Positions 45,181-59,210 of a DNA stretch of 64,000 nt are shown here, one piece after another (the first letter of the stretch is position 1; each line of letters opens with the position of its first letter). The notes below the pieces were generated by a model. That model was not told the origin of the DNA, made no database searches, and worked only from the letters and a program-made list of their open reading frames with translations. Source of the DNA: Annona cherimola (Eukaryota; Streptophyta; Magnoliopsida; Magnoliales; Annonaceae); NCBI GenBank assembly GCA_030490835.1, contig CM059972.1, positions 7,036,264 through 7,100,263 of the forward strand, written 5' to 3'. The position numbers and the translations under genes are program-made.

Positions 45181-48100
45181 AAGAATAGACAATGGAATTG
45201 TGTGGAAGGCAACCCAGCTGCTGGGTCCTCATACCCATAACTGACTATGGACTCTGCCTTCCTCCTGCCCATGTGGCTCAAGCTCCTCACCCTCTTCTGG
45301 CCCACTCTTCTTGGACCACCTCTCTCTCTCTCTCTCTCTTAGAAGCATGTGACTCTTTTTTTTTTTTTTTGCAGGACACATTGATCATATGCTTCTTTGG
45401 GCCTAAAGAGATAATCTCCAAGGTTCTTTCCGACGTGTCATATGGATAAGATGCATCTGAATTTGGGTATACTAGCTGCAGTCCATTTCCTGAATTATAG
45501 TCTGGGTATTTTGTCCGATGAGTCAATTTGCAAGGACCCATCTGAGAACAATTGCTTTATAGATCAATAGAACAGGGTCATAATTCATTTTCCAGCTTTA
45601 CTTACTTTGCATGTGATTTACAAGTAGTAGACTAGTAGCTAGCCAGCCGTTTTCAAAGCATTGATTCTTATATGAACAGAAGGGAAGATTCGGATCTTGA
45701 ATTGATTACGTGGGGCCAACCGTCCTGTAATAATCACATGCATTCCCTGCATTCATACATCTGACCCCCACCAAGATCTTAAGAATCGTAGAATATTTCT
45801 AGCGTCCATGGAGATTTACCTATCTCAATTTCGTATATGGTACTTTTTTCTCACCACTAGCCTTTTCGGTTTCTATTTTTAAATATTTTCATTTTCGTTT
45901 TCATTTATTTATTTATTTTTGGTTGTCATTACTTTTATTCTGATAACATTATCTTATAAAGGATTCCACATAACCTATTCTATTTTTAACATTCTAATAC
46001 TAATGGAAAATCCATTCATTTGTCATATTAAACATTATTATTTTAGTTAGGAGATTGAGTTTTATCCATATCAAATATATACATGGGCCACATTTGCTGG
46101 AAAGATATATATTCATATGTAAATTATAAACAATATTTAGATTTATTTATATATTTATTAAAATGTAATAATATTTTATAAAATAATTTATCTACAAAAA
46201 ATAATATTTTAGATAATTTAGATATTGAAAATATAACTTTAAATAAATATTTATTATTAATTCATTTTATTACGTAATTTTATATATTTATAGATGAGGG
46301 TCATGTAAAGTAATAGTAGACTCAAGAAAGGATTTTCATGATAACATAATATAATAAATAAGGTAGATTTTCCATTAAGGAACAAAATATTAAAAATGAA
46401 ATAGCTTATTTAGAAAGAGAGTTTCTCATCCTACATTTTTTTCACATCCGTTATCTCAATTTTACAACTACGAGAAGATATTAAGGCCAAAATCCAAGAG
46501 AGGTCCTGTTTTGGTAATTACATAAGGTACAATCCATCCATCATATTGAATACCATCCATTTTACTAAGTATTAAAAATCATTCCGATTTAAAATCCAAT
46601 GTGGCTAAACCTTTAAAAATGTATAAAATATATAAAACTTTAAGTTAGAATCCATTAAATAGCGTGTCAGAATGTTATAGAATTATATACAAATGGTATC
46701 ACCAGAACGTATGAAATCTAGACCACCCATCTGGGTAGGCCCACAGTAATAATGAGCACTTTTTTCTGCCTACATGAATATGTATGCATTTGTCAGCCAA
46801 TTGTTAGGTTGGATGCACACATAAGAACTACAATTATTCAGGCTTCCCATTAATTTTGACGTGCATGAACGTTAACGTACGCAAACGTGCCTGCCTTATA
46901 CCCACTCTCATTTATTCCTTGAGCGGCATTGAATTTAGGATCGTTATATATCCATGACAGTAAATTAATGCACACTGCCTCTACTCAACTGCATCCAATG
47001 TTTCATCGAAAAAAAAAAAAAACCCTGCATGCATGTTCTCCCACAATAACATGTTTAACACTACGGGAAATTAAAGCTAATATTTTACAATATATTTTTA
47101 CCGATACTAAGCATATTTTTGTCGCAAAAGATTTGCTTTTGGTAAAATAAATAATGACTGTAGCTAAAATGAACTTTTAATGACGATAATATAAGATATG
47201 TTGGAAAAAGTAGTCTTTCTTAATACTCATCACATGAATTCAATCCTTTGATTTACACTAATGCCTAATTAGTCCAAAACAAATTTCACGTGAAGGCTTG
47301 TAGCCTTGTGTACTTAATTAGCCATTGGATGATGATGAGTTTAGCATGGACAGATATATGACCGAGTAATGATTCAATAATCGTGGTTTACCCTTTTTTA
47401 ATTTTAAAGTAGATAGAAAAATCTAAATTATTTTTATATTTAACACATCTTATTTTATCAAGTTATAAAAAGTATTTTTCATCGAAAATTTATAACGTGT
47501 AAAAAATAAGATTTTTGCCTTTCAAAAAAAAAAAAGATTTTTTGATGGTGAATAGACAACTATTAAAATATTTTCAAAATATGTAGTATGTAGACGTTTA
47601 CAATATCTACAATTTTTGGAATTATAAACAAATAACACATACATATAAACTTGATAAATGTTTTTGACTTAGCAAGATGAGCGTGATAAAAAGGCTAGAG
47701 CAAGACTGCGTCTTTAAGATTGATAAACAAGTTTTAACGTCAAAATGCAATATAAATTTAAGAAAAATTTCTAAAATATTATTCAAGTCCTGTTCAAAAT
47801 AAAGAGAACAAATACAACCATATAAAAAAGAATAAGCAAACTCTATGCTACCAATTTGTGTGCAATAAAAATTATGAAAGGTTCTATTAGAGACATTTTT
47901 CCTAAAAAATTAAAAACGTGCAATTTATTATAAATAGTAAATAAAATTATGTAAAACTTTAATTACTCTAATTTATGCACAAACAACAAATTTTGATATC
48001 AAAAAAAACTTTCGATTGATATATTGTAACTCTCATAGTACTTTCTAGCTTGAAAGTTATGACCTTTTAAAGTTGATGAGGTCTTTTTATCATTTCTGAA

Positions 48101-48426
48101 CCCTTTGAAGACGATCTGCTTGTTCTAGGAAGTTCTTTGTGATGACATCTATGTCAATTTCAGATTTAAAATAATTGAATTAAAAAACAACGCATGGAGC
48201 TTCCATGCTTATATCACTATCCTTATTGTAATGACGATATTTTTTTACCATTGTCGTTGAAAGATAATTTTTTGTGGCACATAGCAAATTATCCTTATTA
48301 GAAGTTAATTTTTTTGTACCATTAGTTAATATCTTTTATAATAAAAAATTTATTCAATTATATTTTATTACTTTTAAGGGCCGTCCTCATTTATTCCTCC
48401 CGTATTGCTATCTTTCATCCACAAAC

Positions 48427-48530
48427 GTGGACTAAATGAATAAGGTGGAAGGCAAAATGGAGAGAGAGATTGGCGGTGAGGTGGACTAAATGAATCAGGT
48501 GCAAAGTAAAATGGGGAGAGAGTGCTTTTT
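48427..48530. repeat. Imperfect 54-bp tandem duplication
   Basis: GTGGACTAAATGAAT then AGGTG and CAAAATGG(A/G)GAGAGAG occurs twice with a period of about 54 bases. It stands at the start of a GC-richer stretch to about 48730 with no recognised gene. Confidence 0.65.
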
Positions 48531-48940
48531 GTTCTCTTTCGAGCCATCAAAAAGCTGCAAGCAAAGGTTGCAAGAAAAGGTTGGTTGAGAGAGATGGGTC
48601 TCTCCTCCTCCTCCTTCCTACACTCCTCCTACATCCGGGTTTCTACGTGCGTGCGTTTGAGTGAACTGAAGAGCAACGGAAAGCAGAGACAGTGACTACT
48701 CCAAGCAAGTTTGGTAACTCCCCGTACCATTAGTTAATTAATGGACCAAAAGTAACGATTTTCACAGGCCCCACTCTTATTTTTGTCATCGATAATAATA
48801 TTATTTGTAATAAAGAATATCTTCACATGTACTCATGATGTCATTTCACTTCGTACGTCAGAAACCATGGCCATGCATGGCCTTCCATTCAATATCTTAT
48901 CTGTAGCAGCTTTGTTGCAGCCAGAAATGCATGGATCTTT

Positions 48941-48970
48941 TTTTTTTTTTTTTTTTTTTTTTGTGATCAT
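48941..48970 (-). mobile_element. Tail-only retroposed insert (T run)
   Basis: A T run plus GTGATCAT is bracketed by perfect 18-bp copies of AGAAATGCATGGATCTTT (48923-48940 and 48971-48988). Confidence 0.55.
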
Positions 48971-50397
48971 AGAAATGCATGGATCTTTAGTATGCAAACA
49001 ATTTATTAAAGTAAAGGATCATGATATAATTATTAGATTAATTCATCTTCTTTCTCAAGTGTAAAGATAATACTATACAGCTTCGTTAAAAAATTTCGAC
49101 TGCATATATTTGTACTTTTTTTTTTTTTTTTTTTACTGTAAGTAAATGTGCTTACTTTAAACCTCAACGAATGTATGAAGCAGAGTTTCTGAACTCTCTG
49201 AAAATCAAATATGTCAATTTTTCATAAAGAAAAGTTAACGAGTTGAATCTACATCAACGCATTGACATGAAACATCGACAGCTTGGACCATACGCCGGCG
49301 TATTGACATTATTATCATTCAAAATTTTGTTATTATTATATTTAGAACTTTTTCCAATGTGCTTGTGGTAGCAACCAACCTATAGTTATAGCATGTTGCG
49401 TCGCTAATTGTCATTTTTCGTGTAGTTTTTATTTTTTCAACATTAAATCATTTTAACGACTATTGCTCAATGATCATTTCCGATCGGTGTAAAATGATAT
49501 TTTTATTTTTTTAGTTTTTTTTATAAAACTATTATCCTAGGCGTATATAATTCATAAAATTTTGAGGATGTGTATTTTTTATAAATTTGAAACATAAGGG
49601 TATTGTAGGACGACAATACCTCTATGTTTAATTTTTAAAAAAAATATATATATATACATCTTTAAAAGCAGGAAAACATGATTTAAAATTATATACATTT
49701 AGATTAGCAATTTCATAAATATTAAAAAATAAAAATGTATTTTATGACTGCCATTTTTTATTAGTCGTGGATGATCACAACCTTAAGTCTATATATGTAA
49801 ATTATATAGTTAAAGGGATATGATAGGTGCACTATGTTAAACCCTAAAGTGTACCAAATCAAAACCCACTCCATTTGTCTAATTAGGGAACCAAGTTCCA
49901 TTAAAATCAAATATGTGCTTGGCTTCCATCTAAAAAAAGTTTAACATTAACATAATATAATTTTTTATTTATATACCAATTTTAAGAATGGTATCTAACT
50001 ATAAAAACATCATTCTTATATGGATAAATAATTTTACAAAATATTATAACATTCTAATTCATTTGTAAACATATCTAATAATTTTTTATAATTTACACAT
50101 GCTTATCTATATATTTTAGGATGCCAATGAGGCAATGCCTCTTTGGTAACTTCTATTTTCGCCAAAGCTACAAATAGGAGTTCGAAGCTACTGTAGGGTA
50201 TTTCATCTAGTTTTATAAGTGAGCATCCAAAGTGTATACAATGTGTCTCCTTGATAATGGGAATATTTACGGTCGTTTCTTCTAAGCGTGGAAGTATTTA
50301 CAGATGTCTCTCCATGTGTAAGAGTTATGAATGTGTTTAATTTGTAATATTAAATGTCGTAGTATGGATAATACTAATAAAATATACATATATTATA

Positions 50398-50633
50398 GGG
50401 TGTATTTGGGAAGTAATAAAACTTTGGATAAAAAAATTTTTTTGTAAAGAAAATATAGTTATGTACGAAGTTGCGCAGGAATGATTGAAAAGTAGAATAG
50501 TTTTTATATGACAATGTGAATAAAAATTAAAAAATTAGTTACGGAGAATAAAAATTTTAGATTAAAAAATTTTAGTTGATTCTATCAAAAAAAAGTTTTG
50601 GTTGAAATAATTTATTATAAAACAAACACACCC
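50398..50633 (+). mobile_element. Harbinger-like MITE, family A (236 bp), forward
   Basis: It begins GGGTGTATTTGGG and ends AACAAACACACCC. It has the same orientation as the copy at 58930 and lies 64 bases from an inverted copy. Confidence 0.65.
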
Positions 50634-50697
50634 TTAAAGCAAATTTAACTTGATAAGATTCTGATTGAGCTAACCATCATAAACAAATGATGCTAAA

Positions 50698-51003
50698 GGT
50701 GTGTTTGTTTAGGACAAAAAAGTGTCAACTAAAACTTTTCAATCTAAAACTTTTCACTCTCCATAATTATTCTATTTTTTAATTATTTTATTTTTTAATT
50801 ATTTTTTTACATTTTTCTATACAAACTACTCTACTTTTCAATCATTTCTACACAACTACCCATACAACTAACCTATCTATTTTAACTTTATTCTCTTTAC
50901 TCCTCATCATTACTCCTATTATATCACATCACTTTCTATTGATTTGACAATTTCTACTCCAAAAACTTTTCATCAAAAGTTTTACCTCCAACCAAACACA
51001 CCC
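50698..51003 (-). mobile_element. Harbinger-like MITE, family A (306 bp), reverse
   Basis: It begins GGTGTGTTTG and ends CCAAACACACCC. The interior is the reverse complement of the family consensus, so with the neighbouring copy it forms a large inverted repeat. Confidence 0.7.
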
Positions 51004-54000
51004 AAAAGTACATATATGGTTAGATTTTGACTTTATTAGCAATATAAACCCCATTTCGTTAATATTAGACCCTAGCTCCCCAACTAGAGTGTAATGTGGC
51101 GCATCTAGCACATCTCATAATTTTTTTGATTGGTATTGTTGCATGATGGCGTCTTAATATTACAATTGGGCACATTTACATCCCTCACATTATGGAGGAA
51201 ATTTTTTTATACACACCCTTATATTAGATGAAATCTCGTAAAAACTCTATTTTATAGGAAATTGTAACTTAAGGGAGAACTATTTTGCGAAACCCCTTCA
51301 TGCCTTGAAAAGGACTCGAACAGGAATGGGTAGAATATTGGCCCCCTAGTTACCATGCAGGCAACTGCCGATGGCTAGCATATTCCATGATTAAATGCAT
51401 ATTAATAAATACGAAATTTAACTTTAGCTTAAATAAACATTATATTAAATTGAAAAATAAAGATTTGACAAAGTCACTTTACGCAACTGGTTGCATTGAA
51501 TAACTATTCTATCAAAAGTACACCGATATTCAAATTAGGTTAGATCATCACCATATCAAAACCAGATCTCGCGTTGCATACTAAAATTTCACATTAATTC
51601 CAAAAAATAGAGAAATTTTTTTTTTTTTGAAAACCACTAAGGTGTACAATAATCCATATATATTTTGAAAATAATGCCTGTCCTTATGGTGGCCTACCTG
51701 CTAAGAAGAGATTGTTGTGATGGGTCATCAACCGTGGTGTGCATGGAGATGGCAGCCATCATCTCTAATGCTTTTCCACCTTATCCATGGGAATCTAATC
51801 AGTAGTGGACAGAAAGTAGCTCACAACTAACATTCATCAGGAAAATTGCAGAAAATGATTGACAGGATTTGCTGATGACTGATGTTTTATCATTGTGTGG
51901 TCAACTCAGTGACAGGGTGTGGTTGTGAATATTTGCCAAATGCCATCCACTCATGCGTTATGTATATATCTCAATCCAACTCTAGGCTTAGACACTACCA
52001 CCAATGTCGGTAAAAATTAAAAGCAGCAAGCTCTTTTGCTGTGCTTTGTAAATACATCACTTTGCTTGAGGGAGGTGAAATTTGCTCCAACGCAACCATT
52101 TTAAATCTATGTAGAATAAAAACACCATTTAATGTAGTTATTTACATTTGACTAAGTAATTAACAATAAATTTTGACTATCAATAAAAACATTATTTGGC
52201 TGTATTTGACATGAGACCATAGACAGACCTAAATTTAGCTGGAAAAATTAGCCGCATATATGAAATTTTACTGTAAATTAATCAGCTAGCTAGCTAGGTT
52301 TAATATACACTAATGGAACTTCACTGACAGAAAGCTCCAGGTAGGCGTGATTAAAGCAAGGGGCCAGATACATAGAAGGGTATTGAAATATTAAAAATGA
52401 ACAGCATTAAGTTTCATAAAAGGGGAGCCCATATACTTACATATATAGTATATGGGAGCCCAATTATATGTATCATGATGTATTTTTTTCATAAATGCAT
52501 TATGATATATTTTAAGCTAAAATACATTATTCATTTATTTTATTTTGTTTCATTTTTTGTTTTTCTTCATCAACATATTTTCCTGATTATATTTAATCCA
52601 TATATCAACTTTTTCCATTTTACAATATTTTAATATTTATTTTAAAATTTTTAAAATATTAACTTCAAGGCATTAAAGTCACTTTTTACCCCTTAAAACT
52701 TGATTTTTTAAAAAATAAATATAAAAACATTATAAATTAGCATGGTATATGGCATAAATATACTTAGAAATACGTATTTGTGGAGAAACAAATCAAAAAA
52801 TATAACTAATAGTAAAAACATATATAATATATTTTAACTTAAAATACATTATTGTTATATGCTATACTACAATTGGTTGTAAAGTACAACCATTTGAAAT
52901 TTTTATTTTTTTAAACCTCCAATCTATGCATTATGTTAAAAATTATTTATTTTGCATACATAACAAAAATCAAGTGAATTGAAATTTTTTTATAATTAAT
53001 AATCCTAAAAAATATAGTTATAATTAATCTAATGCATTTACACTTATTTTGGATTATCTCAGTGACATAGATATAAAATAAAACATCAAAAAATAAAAAA
53101 TAAAGAAAATAACTGATTGTACATTAGAATCGGTTGTGTTGGATCATTTCTTATATATGGAACCATGTTATTCCTTCCATTTTTTACATCATCATGTTTG
53201 ATGAGAAATTCATTTCATTCATTATATTTAATATTATAAGATAAAATTTCATCTGAATCAAGTATGTATTTGGGGATTTCAAAAAAAGTATGTATTTGGG
53301 TCACATTAGCAGGAAAAATATATATTCTTGTGTAAATTATAAAAATTATTTCAATCTTTTTACATATATATTAGAATTTAATAATACTTTATAGAATCAT
53401 TTATCTATATAGTAACGACATTCTAAATGATTTAGATATTGAAAATATAACTTAAAAATTAATATTTAGCATTAACTCATTTTATTATATTAGTTTTACA
53501 CATTTGTACATGAGGGTCATATAGAATAACAATTGAAAAAAGCAAGAATTTTCAATAATATAAATGATGTGAAATACATCAGGTAAAGGTGAATTTTTCA
53601 TCTAGCATTAAAATATTAAAAATGGAAAGAATTATATAGAAAAAAGCTTCATAGAAACATAAGCCATATATATAGATATAAGGCAATGATCCATGGTGTT
53701 TACTGTTGGATTTTATTTTATATTTTTTGAATTTTTTATACATCAATTGGCTCATAAAAAATATGCTATGTGTTCAAATTTGAAAAAATATTTATTCCAT
53801 TTTATTGGATTTTTTAATTTTAAAAATAAAAAATTGTATGGACCCATTTGAAAATAGTATAAATAAACGTAATAATAGTTTGATTTAAAAAATTTTAAAA
53901 TTATATTTTTAACATTTAAACTATCTATAATATATTTCTTATGTGGATGAATGATTATAGATTATTAACTTATTTAAATATATACGGACCTTACTTTGCA

Positions 54001-54412
54001 GTGAATTGCACCATATTGTAGTGCAGTTGACTATATTGGATCATATTATATACATATATATATATATATGAGTCAGTCAAATGTATCAATTTACTTTGGT
54101 ATTCTCATCTACTTTGGATTTCATCTTGATAATTTTATTAACTTCAATTCATTTATTGTAGTTAACTCTATTAGTTTTACTTAAATACCAAAAATTATAT
54201 CAAAATTAGGGTTTTGTGCAAACCACATCTTCTAAAAATATGTATAACTTAAAAAAAAACCTCTTGCATCAATGTACTAAAGTTACTAAAGTTTTAAAAT
54301 GTTATAAAAACCCGTAGAATCATTAATTTAGATAGGATGAATATTTTAAATGGTTTAGATATTAAGGATATGTTTGATATTTAATAAAACTTTTGAATGA
54401 AAATTTCTTAAT

Positions 54413-54705
54413 GGGTGTTTATTTTCACAAAAAACTTTTTAAACTAAAACTTTTCTATCTAAGACTTTTCACTCTCTATAATTATCTTATTTTTAATTAT
54501 TTCTTCACTTCTTCCTATACAAATACCTACTTTTCAATCAATTCTGCACAATTATCCATATATCTAATATATCTATTTTAATTATATTCTCTTTATTCAT
54601 CATCATTACCCATATCATATCACAACATTTTCTTCAAATTCAAAAAACTTTTACACCAAAAACTTTTCATGAAAAGTTTTATTATTTTCCAAATACACTC
54701 TTAAT
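54413..54705 (-). mobile_element. Degenerate family A MITE, reverse, beside a forward fragment
   Basis: It begins GGGTGTTTATT and ends CCAAATACACTC. The interior is the reversed family. The 40 bases just before it read like the start of a forward copy (TTTGATATTTAATAAAACTT), suggesting nesting or rearrangement. Confidence 0.5.
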
Positions 54706-55463
54706 GAAAAATTTTTGAAATAGGAGAAGTTGTATAATAACGTGATAATGAGAAGTAAAGATATGCAAATATATGAGTATATTTGCAAAGATATACAAAT
54801 TATGTAGGTATATTTGTAATTTTAAAAATTAAATAGGTATAAATATACACATATAGTTAAACATAGCTTTACAAATATACTTACGTCGTGACAGTGTAGT
54901 AATGATATCATAACAATATGAATATGTTTGTAATTATAGTCAAACTATATGTGAGTTATTTGTAATTTTTGAAACTATATAGATATGTTTAAAATTATGA
55001 TCAAACTAAGCTAGTATATTTATAAATTATTCTAAATATTTATTATATGACGATTAATCACATGCAGTCGGCCTAAGTGGTTATTAATTTAGGTATATTT
55101 AATCTATAAGCTAATTTTTACTAAATTTTTATATATACATATATTTGATTTTTAAACACAGGAGTACTATGGTCATTTTTCACTTACGAAAATGACCACA
55201 ATACTCCAAGCTTTAAAATTCAAAGAAAAATATAAATATATTAAAAATTGGTAAAAAGTGGATTATAACATAAATACACTTAAATTAACAAATTTATAAA
55301 AACCTTTAAAAAATTATGTTAAATGGTTAAACACAGTTGGGCCCAACTACTGCTGGCCGCAGGGGAACTCTGCCCTTATTAGATATGGTTTGATATGCAA
55401 CTAACAACTCTGGTATAAAAATTTGTGCCACGAACCAAAAACACTAGACTCTTTTTTGACTAA

Positions 55464-55717
55464 GGGTGTGTTCGAGGAGTTAAAAAACTTTTGGATAAAA
55501 AGTTGTTAAATTAAAAGAAAACAATATGATATGTTAAGAGTAATGATGAGGAGTTAAAAAAAATTTAAAATAGATAAGTTAATTGTGTTGATAGTTGTAT
55601 AAAAATGATTGAAAAGTATAATAATTATATAGGAATATGCGAAGAAATAATAAAAAATGTAAGTTTTAGATTGAAAAGTTTTAACTTTATATTTTTTATT
55701 ATTTGCCAAATACACCC
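55464..55717 (+). mobile_element. Harbinger-like MITE, family A (254 bp)
   Basis: It begins GGGTGTGTTCG and ends CCAAATACACCC, with a TAA duplication on both sides. The internal sequence matches the copy at 58930. Confidence 0.75.
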
Positions 55718-56471
55718 TAAAGCTAGTCTAGTCATGGTTGACCCATTTCTCAATGAAGTGGCATTGAGTGAAGCCAAAGCCAAGTTTATTTTAAATTACA
55801 ATTTTATGCTTTTTATGCCAAGCTCACTCTTTTTTAAAAAATGGTGTGAGGGTGGCACGAGAAGCTTCCCAAGTAAGGCCAACGGTCATTGTCTACACAG
55901 ATCATATGTTCCAATTTTCGTTCCAAGCTTCGAGAAAAAACCATAGGCTAAAACAAAAATGGTGGACTCAAAATCCAAATGAAATTACATAAATGTCAAG
56001 AGCCGAGTAATTCATCAAATTTTAAAATCTGTAATTTTATATTTCCTTCAATTTACTTTTCTTTATTTTGTTTTAGTACTCATTAATTAATTAACTAATT
56101 TCATGTGGGTCTGATCGAGTTTGGAACTTAAGCCATAAGTTCAAAATTCATATCGCTTTCGAACTCAGGTTGCCTTTTTAGTTTGCATTGATTTGACTAG
56201 ATTTTTGGACAGGTGTTCACAGCTGTAGGCACAGTTGTACCAATACTTAGCAAGGAAGGTAGGTGTGCATGGAGGTGCGGAACCGTGGATAATAGCAAAT
56301 GTTACGAAACAATGGGAAAAAATGCGGTCCACACAAGCACAACTTACATCACCCTCTCTTTAAGGTATTCAGGATTTTTCAGTTGAGTTACTCCTCCAAT
56401 TTAGGAAGCTAAAGTGTCTAATTTATATTGGTTTACAGCTTGAAGGATTGGAAATAAAAGAGATCCTCCAT

Positions 56472-56490
56472 TTCATCCAAAAAAAAAAAA
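56472..56490 (+). mobile_element. Tail-only retroposed insert (A run)
   Basis: TTCATCC plus an A run is bracketed by AGAGATCCTCCAT at 56459-56471 and again at 56491-56503. Confidence 0.45.
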
Positions 56491-57689
56491 AAAAACAGAG
56501 AGAGATCCTCCATAAAAGTTGAGTTTCTAGATTTTTGTGAAAATAAAACTCTTGGGCGTTATTACCTAATTGCAAATTCTATCCTGTGATTTGGGTTAAA
56601 TATAATTTTGCAAGAATATATTTACTACAACTCTACAACAATTGTCACTAATTTCTTTGCAAACGTACCGCATGCATGGACAAAAAACTATTACCAAAAA
56701 AAATTTGTTTTTTTTTTTAATTTTTAAAGAAAGAAATTTGTTCTAGCTCGAAATTATATTGAAGATCCCGTTTCATGTATATTTAAAATTTTTAATTTGC
56801 AATTAATTGGAAAATTTTTGTGTTCATTTAATTTCTCACAAGTATTTCATTACGGTCTCTTTCATGGGGGTTAAATAAATAGAAATGAAATTCACGAGGG
56901 TGATACATTAGCAAGAAAATTATTAAGGTTAAAATATATAAGCTGCACTATACCAAATTATCTCATATATGACATGCTTTGAGAGATGAGATTTTCCTAG
57001 AATAATGACACCTGATATGGAGTGATATTGAAAGAAAATTTTGATTTTTTTGTTTGGTAAGGCATTTTTGCTTTCCAAACGCATTTTTTTTTTTTTGATA
57101 ACATAGATATCATCTTAGCAATCCAATTTTTTAAGGTTACAGTTGTTTTTATTTATTTTCTAAACTATGATTTTAACTTTATTCAGAACTACCCACCTTG
57201 GTTCCAACCAATTACAAATTTACACATAAAAATTTTTGGAAAAAAAAAAGATAAATATCTTCCAACAGCCAGACAAAGTAGGGAATATAAAATAAAAAGT
57301 AACGTACTTTTTGGTATTTTTTCAATAAGAAAGGATGGCATTTCTTCCTGGACGTTGATCGCATTCCACTCCACCTACTTCACTTTCATTTCGGTCGAGC
57401 ATCATTCCTTTAATTTTGGATTCTCTTGGCAGTTAATTATATTTATGCTTTATATATATATATATGCTGGATTATCGAGCGGTGATGTAAACAGTATTTA
57501 TTCCATGCACTCAAATAGACCATGTACATTTATTTAAAATTTTCGACAAGCCACCATAATATTTTTTTTGCAGAATACAATTGTATTAATTTGATATGAT
57601 TTATTTTTGGTGAATGAATTGAAGATATTTAGTAACAATATATATTACATGAAGATATTTTTGGATGGTGATAAACAAAGTGAATAATC

Positions 57690-58175
57690 GAGTTAATTTC
57701 AAATATACTCACGACTTTTGCTCTTAATTTCAAATATATTCATTAAGTATAAATTTTTTTACATATATCTACTAAAAATGTTCCAAATATCAAATACACC
57801 TCAAACCGTTACTGTCTGTTAAAAATCCATTAATATGGAGAGAACATGACAGAGATACTCTAAACTTAAAATTTAATTTGAAACCCTTTTGGACTCTGCA
57901 ACAAAAGAAACTATTTTCAGTTCATGAATATAAATAAAAATTGGTTAAGAGACTTGTTGTTGCACATTTGTGTCCATGGGCGCTTCAAACCAAGCCTTAA
58001 ATCTCAAGTATATTTGTTATTTCCTCTCCACATCCACGGTCTTCCACCGGAAAATGACAATTTAGGGTGTATTTGATATTTGGATTATTCTTAGTGGGTA
58101 TAGATGAAAGATTTTAGACTTAGTAAACATATTTGAAATTAAGGAGAAAAGTTGTATGTATATTTGAAATTACAC
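57690..58175. mobile_element. Family C-like element, third copy
   Basis: The left end AATTTCAAATATACTCACGA and the right end, whose complement is AATTTCAAATATACATACAA, are inverted repeats. The interior has diverged further. Confidence 0.5.
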
Positions 58176-58929
58176 TCAAATAATCTTTATGAGTTACGCT
58201 TATATGAAATTTAACTATGTCTATTATATTTAATATCATTTATTTAGCTGAACACTTTTATAAAACCTCTTTTTTATGTAACCTTTTCCATTTTAAATAT
58301 TTTTTATGGTTGATGAAAAATTTAATCAATCTATTATATTTAGCATCATTTATAGTATCTTGAAAATTCATTTATTTATCTAGTATTACTATGCATAAAC
58401 TCTATCGACAAATATGTAAAATCAACATAATAAAATGATTTAATGTTAAATTATCAATTTTAAAGTTGTATTTTCAACCTGTAAACTATTTAAAATATCA
58501 TTTCTATGTGGATAATAATTTTGTAAAATATTATAATATTCTAATTCATATATGAATGGATCTAAACATTTTTCAATCTACACAAATATACATATTTTTG
58601 AGCAAATGTCTCCCGTACACTTTTGATTTGGATGGAATGTGGTCTCCTAGATAAATAAACGACGTTGAATGCAATAAATGTATTAGATTTTCTATCAAAT
58701 ATCAAAATTTTAAAATTTGAAGGAGTTCTATGAAACCGTTTCCATGTAACCCAATTACATAGAAGCGTGTCAATTATTTAACTACTAAAATTTTAACATT
58801 TGTGAAGTATTATTGTGCATGACTATATTTACAGTGTAAAATCAACATAAGAAAATAATTTGATACTAAATATCAAATTTAAAGTTAGTTATATTTTTAA
58901 TATCTAAATCATCTAAAATTTATTACTAT

Positions 58930-59210
58930 GGGTGTGTTTGGAAATGAATAAAACTTTTGATGAAAAGTTGTAGAGATGAGAAGTTGTCAAATGATGTGAT
59001 ATGATAGGGGTAATGATGAGGAATAAATAGGATAAAGTTGAAATAGATAGGTTAGTTCTGTTGGTAGTTGTGTAGAAATGATTGAAAAGTAGGGTAGTTG
59101 TATAGAAAAATATGAAGAAATGATTAAAAAATAGAGTAGTTGTGGAGAGTGAAAAGTTTTAGATTGAAAAGTTTTAACTTGACAACTTCTTGTTGTTACC
59201 AAACACACCC
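58930..59210 (+). mobile_element. Harbinger-like MITE, family A (281 bp)
   Basis: This is the best preserved copy. It begins GGGTGTGTTTGG and ends CCAAACACACCC, a perfect 12-bp inverted repeat, with TAT on both sides. Confidence 0.82.

Larger units (their letters stand above)
42761..47058. other. Intergenic
   Basis: No protein gene is supported. It contains the 40-bp tandem duplication, a (TA)n tract, the tentative hairpin unit at 44796-45180 and, at about 46005-46400, an AT-rich MITE-like stretch with the core TTCATTTTATTACGTAATTT. Confidence 0.5.
47059..49427. mobile_element. Possible degenerate CACTA element
   Basis: CACTACGGGAAATTA at 47059 resembles a CACTA terminus, and the far side holds AACTACACGAAAAAT in reverse at 49413-49427. 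Short motifs such as GACGATA, GTCGTT and TAACGAC recur between them on both strands. The right end and the 3-bp duplication do not match well. Confidence 0.28.
51004..58929. other. Intergenic, AT-rich repeats
   Basis: No gene is supported. MITE-like stretches with the shared core lie at about 53160-53640 (forward) and 58240-58620 (reverse); family A and family C copies are listed separately. The rest is simple AT-rich sequence. Confidence 0.5.

Noticed and set aside
44880..45190. Known conserved microRNA precursor
   Set aside because: No match to the conserved plant microRNA sequences I remember, and the pairing is loose.
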